DNA of 64,000 bases from an uncultured Blautia sp. (GCA_900551075.1 URVB01000001.1:1-64000); one strand, 5' to 3'. Positions 43,539 to 53,311 are shown, numbered from the stretch's first letter. Translations and numbers: made by a program. Notes: generated by a model from the sequence alone, not told the origin.

Positions 43539-45269
43539 TTAATAGAAACAGATAATCGGTACGCCATAATCAATAATATCATATAACACAGCCGCACTGT
43601 CCGGCGGAAGGTTGATACATCCATGAGAACCACCCGTCAAATACCGGTCCCCTCCGAAATATGGCTGCCAGTCTGCATCATGGAAGCCAATGCCTCCGTT
43701 AAACGGCATCCAGTAAGTTACCGGCTGCTCGTATTCGTATTTTCCATCCGCAAGCTGTTTTCCTCTTAAGACATCCGGGCTTTTCTTGTAATATAATGTA
43801 TAAATTCCTGTCGGCGTCTGGCGGTCTGCATAGCTCATGTTTCCGGAAACAAAATCAGAATCAAAAATCAGGGAGCCGTTCTGATAATAATACATATGCT
43901 GATCACCCATATCTACCTCAATATAAGTGTCTCCCAAATCATTGTATCCATAGGAATTGGCTCTCATGCTGTAAACCGGTTCTCTCTGCGTCTGGGTTCC
44001 CGACTGAATTTCCTGGGTAAGCTGTGCGACTTCTTCTCCCTGATCAATCTGCCAGCCATAGGCAGAGCCGTATACATAAACCGTTCTTCCGCTGGTCGTA
44101 TGAAATTCCCGGTCTGTTCCGACTGTATCATGCGTACTTGCAAGATTCGCCACGTATTCCGCAATATGCTGCTGGAAAGTAGCATCATCCCGAATGAGCT
44201 GCCCCTTTTCATCAAGCTGCAGCCAATCCTTGATCGTAGCTCCATCTAAGGTGACTGTTTCATCTCCGAAGGTATAGGTAATGCTTGCTTTCGTATAGTT
44301 ATTGCAGGCATCCATTGCAGACTGCAGCTCCGGATCATCCTTTGTAACCGCAGCCTTCACATAAGCATCCGGCTCGCTGCCAAAATCTACAGTCTCCTGA
44401 CTGCCGGATACCGCTTCATCAAGAATCCTGTATGCCTGCTTGATATCCAGCTTGCTCCCCTCTGTCTCCGGGATAATTTCAAACTGGGTGTCCGTATATG
44501 CCACATAAGCATCCTCGGGTGCTACCTGATTCTCCTCTTTTGCACAATTCAGCTCTTTTACCTGGTTCTGAAGCATAGTCTTATCATAGGAAATATTCTT
44601 TGCAGTTGTATAACTTCTCTGCTCAAATAACCCCCGTACCCATTCATATGGCTTCTGACGCTTCAGAAGCGCCAATACCTCTCCATCGGACATATACTGA
44701 TAATTAATCTGCTCCCCTTCGATCGTCTGGGGATCCAGATTGCGGGAGGCTACCTGAATGGAATAATCCTCTACCACACTTGCGATTGCCTTTTCTGCCT
44801 GATAGGCAGTTTTGCCCGAGCAGTCAATTCCGTTAATCACCGTTCCCTCAAAAAACTTATCTGAATAATAATAGGAAATTCCCCCATAAGCACAGCCGGC
44901 TGCCACAACCAGCATCGCCGCTGCAATCCCTGTCACCTTCAGTCCTTTATGCTTTTTCTTTGGGTTAAGTACCGGTATCTGCATTTCATCATCATCAATC
45001 GGCACATAGGCTACAGGCTGCGGCCGTGCAGACTTTGCCTGTTTGGGAACTGAAGCTTTTTTTGGTTTTGCAGACTTTTGCTGTTTCCCCTGTACAACCC
45101 CCCTGGTTCTCGGAGGCCGTTTATCTGCTGATACCGGATGAAGCTTCGAGGTATCCACCGTATCAGCAATAATTTCTGACATCGCAGCTTCTATCTTATC
45201 TTCAAAACCAGCTTCTGAGGTTTCAGCTTCCCCTTCCTGCAAACCTTCTTTTTTTTCTTCGTTGCTCAT
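43539..45269 (-). CDS. L,D-transpeptidase with peptidoglycan-binding domains
   Basis: 576-residue cell-wall enzyme forming 3-3 peptide cross-links. There is a ~110-residue charged, lysine/proline-rich cytoplasmic part, a single membrane anchor at about 112-133, an extracellular region with PG_binding_4-like repeats (residues ~180-430), and a YkuD catalytic domain ending in GGSHGCINLPPDSA with nucleophile C551. Length and layout match clostridial L,D-transpeptidases that contribute to beta-lactam tolerance and spore or envelope wall. Confidence 0.92.
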   Translation of the reverse strand: MSNEEKKEGLQEGEAETSEAGFEDKIEAAMSEIIADTVDTSKLHPVSADKRPPRTRGVVQGKQQKSAKPKKASVPKQAKSARPQPVAYVPIDDDEMQIPVLNPKKKHKGLKVTGIAAAMLVVAAGCAYGGISYYYSDKFFEGTVINGIDCSGKTAYQAEKAIASVVEDYSIQVASRNLDPQTIEGEQINYQYMSDGEVLALLKRQKPYEWVRGLFEQRSYTTAKNISYDKTMLQNQVKELNCAKEENQVAPEDAYVAYTDTQFEIIPETEGSKLDIKQAYRILDEAVSGSQETVDFGSEPDAYVKAAVTKDDPELQSAMDACNNYTKASITYTFGDETVTLDGATIKDWLQLDEKGQLIRDDATFQQHIAEYVANLASTHDTVGTDREFHTTSGRTVYVYGSAYGWQIDQGEEVAQLTQEIQSGTQTQREPVYSMRANSYGYNDLGDTYIEVDMGDQHMYYYQNGSLIFDSDFVSGNMSYADRQTPTGIYTLYYKKSPDVLRGKQLADGKYEYEQPVTYWMPFNGGIGFHDADWQPYFGGDRYLTGGSHGCINLPPDSAAVLYDIIDYGVPIICFY

Positions 45270-45509
45270 CTATAATACTCTCCTCGACAATAAGCGTACA
45301 AAAATCTAATTGTTTGTGTACAAACAATTATAAAATATTGCTACAATTACTATATTATAACATAATTCTCTTATTTTGCACATGTATTTGCTTTTTTTAT
45401 AAAAGATTAATATTTCTGTTACACTTATGGAGCAGTACGCTTTTCTGTTTCATATTGTATCCTCCAACCCTTTTTTATATTCTCGGAAACATCCATACCA
45501 AAAATTCAC

Positions 45510-46469
45510 TTATAATACATCCTGTAAAACACGAAGCGCATTTTGATACCACATTTTTTCAATGATCCGCTCTGACATCCGGTGCTTCTTCAGCGCATCG
45601 GCCAGAAGATAAAGCTCATCACAGCTCTTTAGCTGCAGCGTTCCCGTGATTCCGTCGAAGTCTGTGCCAAGTGCAAGTACATCCTCTCCGCCCTTGTGGT
45701 AAATGTGCCTGATATGCCGGAGCATATGGGAAATACGGCTTTTTTTGTCTGTACCCAGAAAGCGCGGACAGAAATTCAATCCGATCACACCGCCTTTTAA
45801 CGAAATCGTACGAATCATTTCATCCGTCAGATTTCTGGGATGCGCGGTCACTTCCCTGGCATTGCTGTGAGAAGCGATAAAAGGCTTACGGCTGCTCTCT
45901 GCCACGTCCCAGAAGCCTCTGTCTGATAAATGAGATACGTCAACCAGCATACCCAGACGATTCATCTCCTCTATTACCTCAAAGCCAAATGCCTTTAATC
46001 CTTTTTCCATACAATCCGGTTCATTTGAATTCGGATAGCCTATGGGATTTTCATGATTCCATGTCAGGGTGATCAACCGGATTCCCCTTTCATAAAAATG
46101 CTGCAGCTTATCAAGACTGCTTCCGATAGGCAACCCATCCTCCAGGGTCAGGAGGCCGCCGACCCTGCCCTCTTTCATGCAAAAACGAATATCATCAAAA
46201 CTATGTATGGGAATCAATCTTCCTTTACAGCATTCCACATTTTTCTCATAAATATTGATGCGCTGCTCCGCAATTCGACTGGCCAGTTCCCAACGAAAGG
46301 GTTGGGGAATCCATCCGGAAAAGAAAAACGTGGAAAAGCACTGCACAAGTGCATCTGACTGCTCCAGGCGTCTCACATCCACAGAATATGTGTTTTCCAA
46401 AAGTGTCCCTTTATTCCACGGTCTGGACAGCTTAGAGACCGTATCACAGTGCAGATCTATCAGTTTCAT
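45510..46469 (-). CDS. Membrane-dipeptidase-type (M19) peptidase
   Basis: 319-residue zinc dipeptidase of the renal dipeptidase family. Metal ligands are at the N-terminus (LIDLHCDTV) and in the middle (FIASHSNAREVTAHPRNL); ALGTDFDGI near the C-terminus is also conserved. It likely cleaves dipeptides, including D-amino acid ones. The start at 46469 has AAGGAG seven bases upstream. It follows the MATE gene by 33 bases and is probably co-transcribed. Confidence 0.92.
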   Translation of the reverse strand: MKLIDLHCDTVSKLSRPWNKGTLLENTYSVDVRRLEQSDALVQCFSTFFFSGWIPQPFRWELASRIAEQRINIYEKNVECCKGRLIPIHSFDDIRFCMKEGRVGGLLTLEDGLPIGSSLDKLQHFYERGIRLITLTWNHENPIGYPNSNEPDCMEKGLKAFGFEVIEEMNRLGMLVDVSHLSDRGFWDVAESSRKPFIASHSNAREVTAHPRNLTDEMIRTISLKGGVIGLNFCPRFLGTDKKSRISHMLRHIRHIYHKGGEDVLALGTDFDGITGTLQLKSCDELYLLADALKKHRMSERIIEKMWYQNALRVLQDVL

Positions 46470-46502
46470 GCTCTGACTCCTTCTTGGATTAAACAAATCC
46501 TT

Positions 46503-47840
46503 TTAAATAAACTTTTTTTCCATGTCCCTCATAACGTAAAAATACATGAACGCCAATAGGGTTCCTGCTACAATCCATGCCACTGGGCTTGCCAGGCAGG
46601 CATCCAGATAACTTTTTTTCGAGGCTGCATACAGGGCAGTCACACCTCGTCCTGTCAGTTCTGCAACACCAGCCAGCATCGGCAAAAATCCATATCCCAT
46701 TCCCTGAATACCATTGCGCAGCACATTGACAAAATACAACGGGACAAAGAAACCCCCTACACATTTCACATAAATATCTACCATAGGAATCACTTCCGCC
46801 GCATTATCCGAAATGAATAAATAAGAAAAATATTTTCCCGTCGTAATCAGCAGGATTCCTGTTGCCGCTGCATAGGCAATGCCAATGATATGGGAAGCAC
46901 GAAATCCTTCCCTCACCCGTTTTAGCTTGCCGGCTCCGATATTCTGTGCATTGAAGGTAGCCATTGCAGTTCCAAGGGCCACAAACGCCTGTGAAAAAAT
47001 ATTCTCGATTTTTGTGCCTGCCGTAAATGCAGCTACCGGATATGCGCCCAAAATATTCAGCGCAGACTGTACCATCATTGTCCCAATTGCCGTAATCGAA
47101 TATTGAAGTCCCATAGGAACACCGATACGGACCTGGTTTCTGGCAGTATTTTTTCTGATCTTCCAGTCGTCTCTTTTCAGATGCAGCTCCGGTACCGCTT
47201 TGATAATATAAATAAGGCACAAGGCTCCGGATACCCCCTGGGAAATGACCGTTGCCCAGGCTGCGCCGGCAACCCCCATTTGAAATACGATGATCAGCAC
47301 CAAATCCAGCACAATATTTAAAAGTGCAGCCAAAACCAGAAAATACAACGGGGTCCTGCTGTTTCCAAGCGCCCGCAGAACACTGGCAAGAAGATTATAC
47401 AATACCTGAGCAAAAATGCCCCCGCAGATAATCATGATATACGCATAGGCACTGTCAAAAATGTCCTGCGGGGTATTCATAAATACCAAAAGCTTTCTCA
47501 TTCCGATCATGCTGACAGCCGTCATCACAATAGATGCCGCTATGGAAAGAACTGCCGCATTTCCAACTGTCTGACGCATCTCTTCCATTTTTCCTGCTCC
47601 GAATTTCTGTGAAGTCAATACTGTAAAGCCAGCCGTTAATCCCATTAAAAAACCAAGGATCAAAAACATGATGGTACCGGTTGCCCCGACTGCCGCCAAT
47701 GCCTTTGTCCCCACAAATTTCCCTACGATCACAGCGTCCATCATATTATAAAACTGCTGGAATACGCCTCCTATAAAAACAGGAACCGTAAAATTCAAGA
47801 TCATCTTCAATGGTTTTCCAACCGTCATATCAGTCTGCAT
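46503..47840 (-). CDS. MATE-family efflux transporter
   Basis: 445-residue multidrug and toxic compound extrusion transporter with 12 hydrophobic helices in two homologous halves (first half begins KPLKMILNFTVPVFIGGVFQQ). It exports organic cations or drugs using a Na+ or H+ gradient. The start at 47840 is favoured because TAGGAG sits nine bases upstream, whereas the 47849 ATG abuts it. A candidate structured RNA and a terminator lie 110-205 bases upstream on the same strand. Confidence 0.9.
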   Translation of the reverse strand: MQTDMTVGKPLKMILNFTVPVFIGGVFQQFYNMMDAVIVGKFVGTKALAAVGATGTIMFLILGFLMGLTAGFTVLTSQKFGAGKMEEMRQTVGNAAVLSIAASIVMTAVSMIGMRKLLVFMNTPQDIFDSAYAYIMIICGGIFAQVLYNLLASVLRALGNSRTPLYFLVLAALLNIVLDLVLIIVFQMGVAGAAWATVISQGVSGALCLIYIIKAVPELHLKRDDWKIRKNTARNQVRIGVPMGLQYSITAIGTMMVQSALNILGAYPVAAFTAGTKIENIFSQAFVALGTAMATFNAQNIGAGKLKRVREGFRASHIIGIAYAAATGILLITTGKYFSYLFISDNAAEVIPMVDIYVKCVGGFFVPLYFVNVLRNGIQGMGYGFLPMLAGVAELTGRGVTALYAASKKSYLDACLASPVAWIVAGTLLAFMYFYVMRDMEKKFI

Positions 47841-47947
47841 TTCTATCATCTCCTAAATAAAATTTCGAACATTATCCGATTATAAGAAAATGATATCCTG
47901 CTTTCAAGTACTGTTTGCCGTTCTCTGCATTTTCTTGGAAATTGCAC

Positions 47948-47974
47948 AAAAGCCCCTGTCCGAACAGGGGCTTT
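47948..47974 (-). terminator. Terminator between gpmI and the MATE gene
   Basis: Arms AAAGCCCCTGT and ACAGGGGCTTT around a CCGA loop. On the minus strand it is followed by TTTTG. It closes the 3' region of gpmI and lies 22 bases beyond the conserved RNA block. Confidence 0.88.
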
Positions 47975-47995
47975 CTTGTGAATATCACCAAACTC

Positions 47996-48045
47996 TATTA
48001 CCTATCGCCTGGCGCACTCGCTGCGGCAATAGCAGTATGCCTGAT
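47996..48045 (-). ncRNA. Candidate structured RNA, copy 1 (after gpmI)
   Basis: Read on the minus strand, this 50-nt block contains AUCAGGCAU, CUGCUAUUG, GCGAGUGCGCC and GUAAUA in order. These match copy 2 after hom, with about 36 of 49 aligned bases identical. CUG/CAG here corresponds to CCG/CGG in copy 2, a compensatory change that supports a helix. CUAUUGCC can alternatively pair with GGUAAUAG. A terminator follows at 47974-47948 and the MATE gene lies beyond. It could be a 3'-UTR RNA of gpmI, a regulator of the MATE gene, or a dispersed repeat. Confidence 0.5.
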
Positions 48046-48058
48046 AAGGCATATGACA

Positions 48059-49603
48059 TTATTCGTTCTCAACCAATAATGATTTTCCGGTCATTTCTTC
48101 CGGCTGCTCCATACCCATTAGCTCAATAAGGGTCGGAATAATATCTGCCAGGCATCCGTTCTCACGCAGCGTATATTTCGGATCTGCATTAACCAGAATA
48201 AACGGAACCGGATTCGTTGTATGAGCGGTAAACGGCTCGCCGGTCTCATAATCTACAAGCTGCTCTGCATTTCCATGGTCTGCACAGATGAACATCTGGC
48301 CATTAACTTCCTGAATTGCAGCAACTGCTCTTCCAACACACTCATCGACTGCTTCCACTGCCTTAATTGCGGCTGCTTCCACTCCGGTATGTCCAACCAT
48401 ATCCGGATTTGCAAAGTTGATGATGATCACATCGTATTTGTCCGATTTGATCGCCTCTACCAGCTTATCACAAACAGCAGGAGCGCTCATTTCCGGCTGG
48501 AGGTCATAGGTAGCAACCTTCGGAGATTTCACAAGAATTCTGTCCTCTCCCTTATTCGGTTCTTCTACACCGCCGTTAAAGAAGAAAGTAACATGTGCAT
48601 ATTTCTCTGTCTCAGCAATACGTGCCTGTGTCATATTGTGTGCTGCCAGATATTCACCAAAGGTGTTATGAAGCTGTACCTTGTGGAATGCTACCAGCTT
48701 ATTTCCAATGGTATCATCATAGTCTGTAAAGCAGACATAAGTGATATCCAGTCTCCTTTCTCTCTCAAAGCCCTTGAATGCATCATCACAGAATGCTCTT
48801 GTGATCTCACGCGCACGGTCAGGACGGAAGTTGAAGAATACTACGGAATCTTTATCAGAAATCGTAGTAACCGGCCTGCCGTCTTTTTCGATCACTGTAG
48901 GAAGCACAAATTCATCCGTCTTTTCATTGTCATAGGAAGCCTGTACTGCTTCTGCAGCATCTGTGCCCCTGACACCCTCACCCCTGGTCAGGGCTTTGTA
49001 AGCCAATTCCACCCGATCCCAGCGGTTGTCTCTGTCCATTGCATAATAACGGCCGGAAACAACACCGATCTCACCTACGCCGATCTCTTTCATTTTGGCC
49101 TGCAGCTCTTCGATATACCCCTTACCGGATGCAGGAGGTGTATCACGTCCATCCAGGAAGCAATGTACGTAAACCTTGCTCAGGCCCTCTCTCCTGGCCA
49201 TTTCCAAAAGCCCGTAAAGATGTGTATTGTGGCTGTGAACACCGCCATCGGAAAGCAGTCCCATAAAGTGGATTGCAGAATCATTCTCCCTTGCATTCTT
49301 CATTGCCGCAAGAAGTGCTTCATTTTTAAAGAAATCTCCATCTTCGATTTCCTTGGTGATTCTGGTCAGCTCCTGATATACAATGCGTCCGGCGCCCATA
49401 TTCAGATGTCCGACCTCAGAGTTGCCCATCTGTCCATCCGGCAGGCCTACTGCAAGACCGCTGGCATAGCCCTTTACAAACGGCCCCTTTGCCATAAGTT
49501 TATCCATAACCGGCGTCCTGGCTTCGTATACCGCGTTTGCCTCGTGCTTTTCATTCAGGCCGTAGCCATCAAGAATCATTAAAACAGTTGGTTTTTTGCT
49601 CAT
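48059..49603 (-). CDS. gpmI: 2,3-bisphosphoglycerate-independent phosphoglycerate mutase
   Basis: 514-residue glycolytic enzyme interconverting 3- and 2-phosphoglycerate, Mn-dependent. The alkaline-phosphatase-type core begins VLMILDGYG, and the phospho-serine is in QMGNSEVGHLNMGAG (about residue 62). Metal ligands appear in VIINFANPDMVGHTG and ICADHGNAEQLVD. AAAGGAG precedes the start. Full length for the family. Its 3' region carries the structured RNA candidate. Confidence 0.96.
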   Translation of the reverse strand: MSKKPTVLMILDGYGLNEKHEANAVYEARTPVMDKLMAKGPFVKGYASGLAVGLPDGQMGNSEVGHLNMGAGRIVYQELTRITKEIEDGDFFKNEALLAAMKNARENDSAIHFMGLLSDGGVHSHNTHLYGLLEMARREGLSKVYVHCFLDGRDTPPASGKGYIEELQAKMKEIGVGEIGVVSGRYYAMDRDNRWDRVELAYKALTRGEGVRGTDAAEAVQASYDNEKTDEFVLPTVIEKDGRPVTTISDKDSVVFFNFRPDRAREITRAFCDDAFKGFERERRLDITYVCFTDYDDTIGNKLVAFHKVQLHNTFGEYLAAHNMTQARIAETEKYAHVTFFFNGGVEEPNKGEDRILVKSPKVATYDLQPEMSAPAVCDKLVEAIKSDKYDVIIINFANPDMVGHTGVEAAAIKAVEAVDECVGRAVAAIQEVNGQMFICADHGNAEQLVDYETGEPFTAHTTNPVPFILVNADPKYTLRENGCLADIIPTLIELMGMEQPEEMTGKSLLVENE

Positions 49604-49735
49604 AATGTTCTCCTTTATTTGTAATCATTTCCCCTCTGATTAAAAGGGGAGGTATTTTGTACTGAAATGTCTCTCCTTATATATAGTACCAAAAATTTGA
49701 AATTTTTCAAGGATTTTTCCAACAAAGCAGAGAAG

Positions 49736-50863
49736 TCATTTTTCCTGGGACAGGAACGGAATCTTATCCTGGGTTTCCGCATGCAGCCGTTCGAGCCATC
49801 CGGAAAACAGTGCGCCGATCAATTCCTGCAGCATGATCCTGAAATCCGCAGAGCTCTTCTCAAATCTCCGGAACATCGCCTGCAGGCTTTTCAGTCCGCC
49901 CTCCTGTATCTCACTGACATTCTCAACCCCTGCCGCTTCGATCACTGCAAAAAGTTCATCGATCAGCTCCACCCTCTTGGAATCCTCCATATCATCGATC
50001 CATTTATGAAAAATCTCATTGAAGGAGGCAGCTTTCTTATTCATCCCTTTCTCCCGCAGAAAGGAAGTCCCCAGCACCTCCCAGGAAAACCCATCGTGCT
50101 GAAGAATCCCCTTCTGAGAGCTGGCAACAATCACAGGCTCCTTTTCATGCTCAAGCAGCATACCGATCACAGAAAATTCCGGTATGATCCGCACCAGCCT
50201 GGAACAAATTTCCCTGGTACTTCCCTCCTCCAAAAACCTCTTGGTAAAACCAGGACCATCATTGCTGTAAATTTCCATGATGCGGCCCCTGACAGCTTCG
50301 CTGCATTTCGCAGCCGCATAAACAGCCAAATTCCCCCCTTTGGAGTGTCCCCCCACACGAAGCATACGGGAAGAAGCTCTTCCGATCCGTTCCAGATATT
50401 CTGCTGCCCGTTCTTCCGCCGGAATAATTCCATTACTTAAATTAAAATCCTCTTTCCATCCCACAATGGTATCATCAGTCCCGCGAAATGCAGCGTAAGT
50501 GCTGCCATCCTCCAAAAGAATTTCCACTGCGGAAAACTGCTGCTCTTCTTCTGCAACAATTTCATTCACATAATTGCGGATCACACTTCTGCCGAATCTT
50601 CTCGTCTGTGCCATGTCCCTCATCATAAACGGGGCATGCCGTATAAAGGATTTGTCCGCTTTCAATTCTTCTTCCGTATGAATCTTAAAGAATTCCTCTG
50701 ACAAAGCTTCCAGAGTCAGCCCGTTTTCGTCCTGCACTGCCGTTATTTCATCCAGGTTTACATAAGAAAAACAGGACAAAATCAGATTGTCCACTTCATT
50801 AAACGGGGACTGTGCAAAGGAAAGATCCCCTCTCCACTGAAGATAGTCCAAAATATTTCCCAT
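49736..50863 (-). CDS. DUF2974 (Mbeg1-like) lipase-type protein
   Basis: 375 residues of the DUF2974 family, which has an alpha/beta-hydrolase fold. The nucleophile elbow is seen in RVGGHSKGGNLAVYAA (GHSKG), and AAFRGTDDTIVGWKEDFNL is the lipase-class-3-like oxyanion segment. No signal peptide. The start at 50863 has AGGAGG upstream. It lies between hom and gpmI on the same strand. The substrate is unknown. Confidence 0.85.
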   Translation of the reverse strand: MGNILDYLQWRGDLSFAQSPFNEVDNLILSCFSYVNLDEITAVQDENGLTLEALSEEFFKIHTEEELKADKSFIRHAPFMMRDMAQTRRFGRSVIRNYVNEIVAEEEQQFSAVEILLEDGSTYAAFRGTDDTIVGWKEDFNLSNGIIPAEERAAEYLERIGRASSRMLRVGGHSKGGNLAVYAAAKCSEAVRGRIMEIYSNDGPGFTKRFLEEGSTREICSRLVRIIPEFSVIGMLLEHEKEPVIVASSQKGILQHDGFSWEVLGTSFLREKGMNKKAASFNEIFHKWIDDMEDSKRVELIDELFAVIEAAGVENVSEIQEGGLKSLQAMFRRFEKSSADFRIMLQELIGALFSGWLERLHAETQDKIPFLSQEK

Positions 50864-50921
50864 AATACCTCCTGTAAACAAAATACTGTTTATATAAAAT
50901 ATACCCAATATAGGAACAAAA

Positions 50922-51024
50922 AACCCCGGATAAGATTACTGTACCCGGTCAGATATTACACTTTGTCCGGCCCACTTGCCGTATCACTAGCGGATGTCTG
51001 ATCCGGTATCATTTACCCGGGGTT
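50922..51024 (-). terminator. Long terminator-closed structured region after hom
   Basis: AACCCCGG (50922-50929) pairs with CCGGGGTT (51017-51024) across ~87 bases and is followed on the minus strand by a T run. Inside, CCGG plus UCAGA pairs with UCUGA plus CCGG. The whole forms one compact 3' structure that encloses copy 2 of the conserved RNA block. Confidence 0.75.
50954..51002 (-). ncRNA. Candidate structured RNA, copy 2 (after hom)
   Basis: 49-nt block on the minus strand with AUCAGACAU, CCGCUAGUG, GGCAAGUGGGCC and GUAAUA. It is related to copy 1 after gpmI. CCG/CGG can form a short hairpin, and CGGC/GCCG an alternative one. It is enclosed by the outer helix of the terminator region and lies 36 bases after the hom stop and ~90 bases before the DUF2974 gene start. 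Confidence 0.5.
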
Positions 51025-51037
51025 CTTTCCTTAAATT

Positions 51038-52333
51038 TTATTTGCCATATACACGAAGCATACTGGAAATACTTCTTACAGCCCTGCTTCCCTCCAGTTC
51101 ACACATAGCGGTGCGGAAATCACCTTCCCTTACCTTTGCGGTAATTACCACAACTTCTGCGCAGTCCTGCACCTTTGTATCCTTCTGGATGATCTGGGCC
51201 ACACTGACACGATATTTTGCAAAGACAGCCGTCATCTCCGCCAAAACACCGCAGCGGTCCTCTACCTGCATGCGCAGGAAATAGCGGTTATGTGTATCCT
51301 CCATCCTTTTCACAGGAATATTCTTGTAGCACGTACATCCGATACGCGCACAGCAGCCTGCCTGAATATTCCGCACAATATCAAATACATCTCCGACAAC
51401 CGCGCTGGCTGTCGGCAGTTCTCCGGCACCTCTTCCAAAAAACATGGCATCCTCTACCGCATCTCCATGTACAAATACCGCATTGTAGGAATCATTGACA
51501 GACGCCAGCGGATGCTCACTCGGGATCAGCATTGGGCATACATATGCCTCAATTCCTTCCTCTGTATTATTGGCAACACCGAGCAGCTTGATATCACAGC
51601 CCATTTCTTTGGCATAGCGGATATCCTTTGCGGAAATCCCGGTAATGCCTTCTATATATACATCATCAAATACCACGCGGGAATTAAAGGCAGCGGAGGC
51701 CAGTATTGCAACCTTACGGCCCGCATCCAGGCCTTCAATATCAGCCGTAGGATCTGCCTCTGCATAGCCAAGCCTGGCAGCTAGCGCCAGCGCATCTGCA
51801 AATTCCATTCCCTCCTGCGCCATCTTAGTCAAAATAAAATTCGTGGTTCCGTTTACGATTCCCATAACCTCTGTCATATGGTTTCCCGCAAGACACTGCT
51901 TCAGCGGGCGAATGATCGGAATTCCTCCCGCAACTGCAGCCTCAAACAAAAAGTCCACGTTATGGGATTCTGCCGCATCCAAAAGCTCCTTTCCATATAC
52001 GGCAATCAAATCCTTATTCGCAGACACTACATGCTTCCCGGCATTTAAGGCTGCTAAGATATAGGTTCTGGCAGGCTCAATACCACCCATCAATTCAATC
52101 ACAACATCGATTTCCGGATCATTTATAATTTCCTCCCACTGATTAGTAAGGACAGACGGATTCTCTACCCTGGCAGCAGCCTTTTCCAGATTTCTCACCA
52201 GGATCTTATTTATTTTTACCTGGCTTCCAATCTTGGCCTGCATTTCCTCTTCCTGACTTTTCAGTACTTTATAAACACCCGTTCCAACTGTTCCAAGTCC
52301 CAGCAGAGCGGCATGGATGATTTTTTTCTCCAT
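51038..52333 (-). CDS. hom: Homoserine dehydrogenase
   Basis: 431-residue enzyme reducing aspartate semialdehyde to homoserine on the way to threonine and methionine. The Rossmann start ALLGLGTVGTGVYKVL, the catalytic NGTTNFILTKM and YAEADPTADIEGLDAGRK are conserved. A C-terminal ACT domain (from ~350, with DRCGVLAEMTAVFAKY) gives threonine feedback. Monocistronic in appearance, with its own leader upstream of 52333 and a structured 3' region. Confidence 0.96.
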   Translation of the reverse strand: MEKKIIHAALLGLGTVGTGVYKVLKSQEEEMQAKIGSQVKINKILVRNLEKAAARVENPSVLTNQWEEIINDPEIDVVIELMGGIEPARTYILAALNAGKHVVSANKDLIAVYGKELLDAAESHNVDFLFEAAVAGGIPIIRPLKQCLAGNHMTEVMGIVNGTTNFILTKMAQEGMEFADALALAARLGYAEADPTADIEGLDAGRKVAILASAAFNSRVVFDDVYIEGITGISAKDIRYAKEMGCDIKLLGVANNTEEGIEAYVCPMLIPSEHPLASVNDSYNAVFVHGDAVEDAMFFGRGAGELPTASAVVGDVFDIVRNIQAGCCARIGCTCYKNIPVKRMEDTHNRYFLRMQVEDRCGVLAEMTAVFAKYRVSVAQIIQKDTKVQDCAEVVVITAKVREGDFRTAMCELEGSRAVRSISSMLRVYGK

Positions 52334-52459
52334 TTTGGAATGACTCCTTTCTTTATCCGTTAATTTTCATAGTAGGGCACAAAAAGGATTTTGTCAATTT
52401 CTTTTTAGCCTGAGTTTCCCCACATTGATCCACACCTGCGCCACCGGACGCACACAGCA

Positions 52460-52502
52460 AAAACACCGGCTTTCCGCACTTTCTGCCCCAAACCGGTGTT
52501 TT
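52460..52502 (-). terminator. Terminator of the glycan-utilization operon
   Basis: AAAACACCGG (52460-52469) pairs perfectly with CCGGTGTTTT (52493-52502), 33 bases after the lyxose isomerase stop on the minus strand. Confidence 0.88.
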
Positions 52503-52535
52503 TGTCCCCGCATATTTCAAAAATCCCCAATGATA

Positions 52536-53225
52536 CTAATCATTTGCTGCCGGATACTCATTACAAAGCAGTCGATACGCAGGTTCATCCTCCTCGATAA
52601 CCGGGAAACGTCCAAGCGGCTTGTAAAAACGATTATCCGTATTATCATCATTACACATGGAGACTTCTCCGATCAGTACCGGTTCCGAATCCTCCGGAAC
52701 CAGAAATTCATGATAGCAATAAGGATACAGCGTCAAACTTTCGCCCGGCTTCAAAACAACATCACTTCCTGCCTGAACTGTATAGCATCTGCCGTCCCGA
52801 TAGATTTCTACATCAGTATAAAGAAGCTCTCCTTCGTTTTCTCTGTTTGCATTCCACAGATGAAACACAAGATCACCTCCGCCCCGGTTAATAATATCCT
52901 CCATCTTATTCCAATGAAAATGATTTGGCGAAAGCTGTCCCGGATAGAGCATCATAATTTTCTCAGCATAGCTTTTCGCGTACTTAGGATTGCGTACATT
53001 TCCGTTGCGAATTGTAATCAACGAAAGTCCTTTTTTCGCAAAATTCCCTTCGCCATAATCAGTGATATCCCAGCCCAGGGCATTATCCCGGATTTCATCG
53101 TATTCATGTCCCTTTGACTGCCATTCTTCCGGAGTAAAGCTCAAAAAAGGAGGCAGTGCAAACTTGTATTCCTGCAATTTCTTTTCAAAATCTTTGATAA
53201 TTGCATTGATTTCTGATCTTTTCAT
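52536..53225 (-). CDS. D-lyxose ketol-isomerase
   Basis: 229-residue cupin-type sugar isomerase (D-lyxose/D-mannose isomerase family). It converts D-lyxose to D-xylulose and often D-mannose to D-fructose. Metal ligands are in PNHFHWNKMEDI and in the downstream YCYHEFLVP. It is the last gene of the operon with a beta-mannosidase upstream (86-base gap), so conversion of released mannose to fructose is the likely role. Confidence 0.88.
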   Translation of the reverse strand: MKRSEINAIIKDFEKKLQEYKFALPPFLSFTPEEWQSKGHEYDEIRDNALGWDITDYGEGNFAKKGLSLITIRNGNVRNPKYAKSYAEKIMMLYPGQLSPNHFHWNKMEDIINRGGGDLVFHLWNANRENEGELLYTDVEIYRDGRCYTVQAGSDVVLKPGESLTLYPYCYHEFLVPEDSEPVLIGEVSMCNDDNTDNRFYKPLGRFPVIEEDEPAYRLLCNEYPAAND

Positions 53226-53311
53226 TTTTCCTCTCCACCACTAGTTGTATTTTTTTCAAGCCTCACAGCACACGGAATATCCGCTGCACCGTCTAATACG
53301 GTCACACTCCG

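Noticed and set aside
48221..49582. 453-codon plus-strand ORF opposite gpmI
   Set aside because: Shadow of the gpmI reading frame; composition and lack of any motif mark it as non-coding.
50922..51024. THF, ZTP, c-di-GMP-I or SAM riboswitch
   Set aside because: None of the conserved core sequences I know for these classes is present in either RNA copy.
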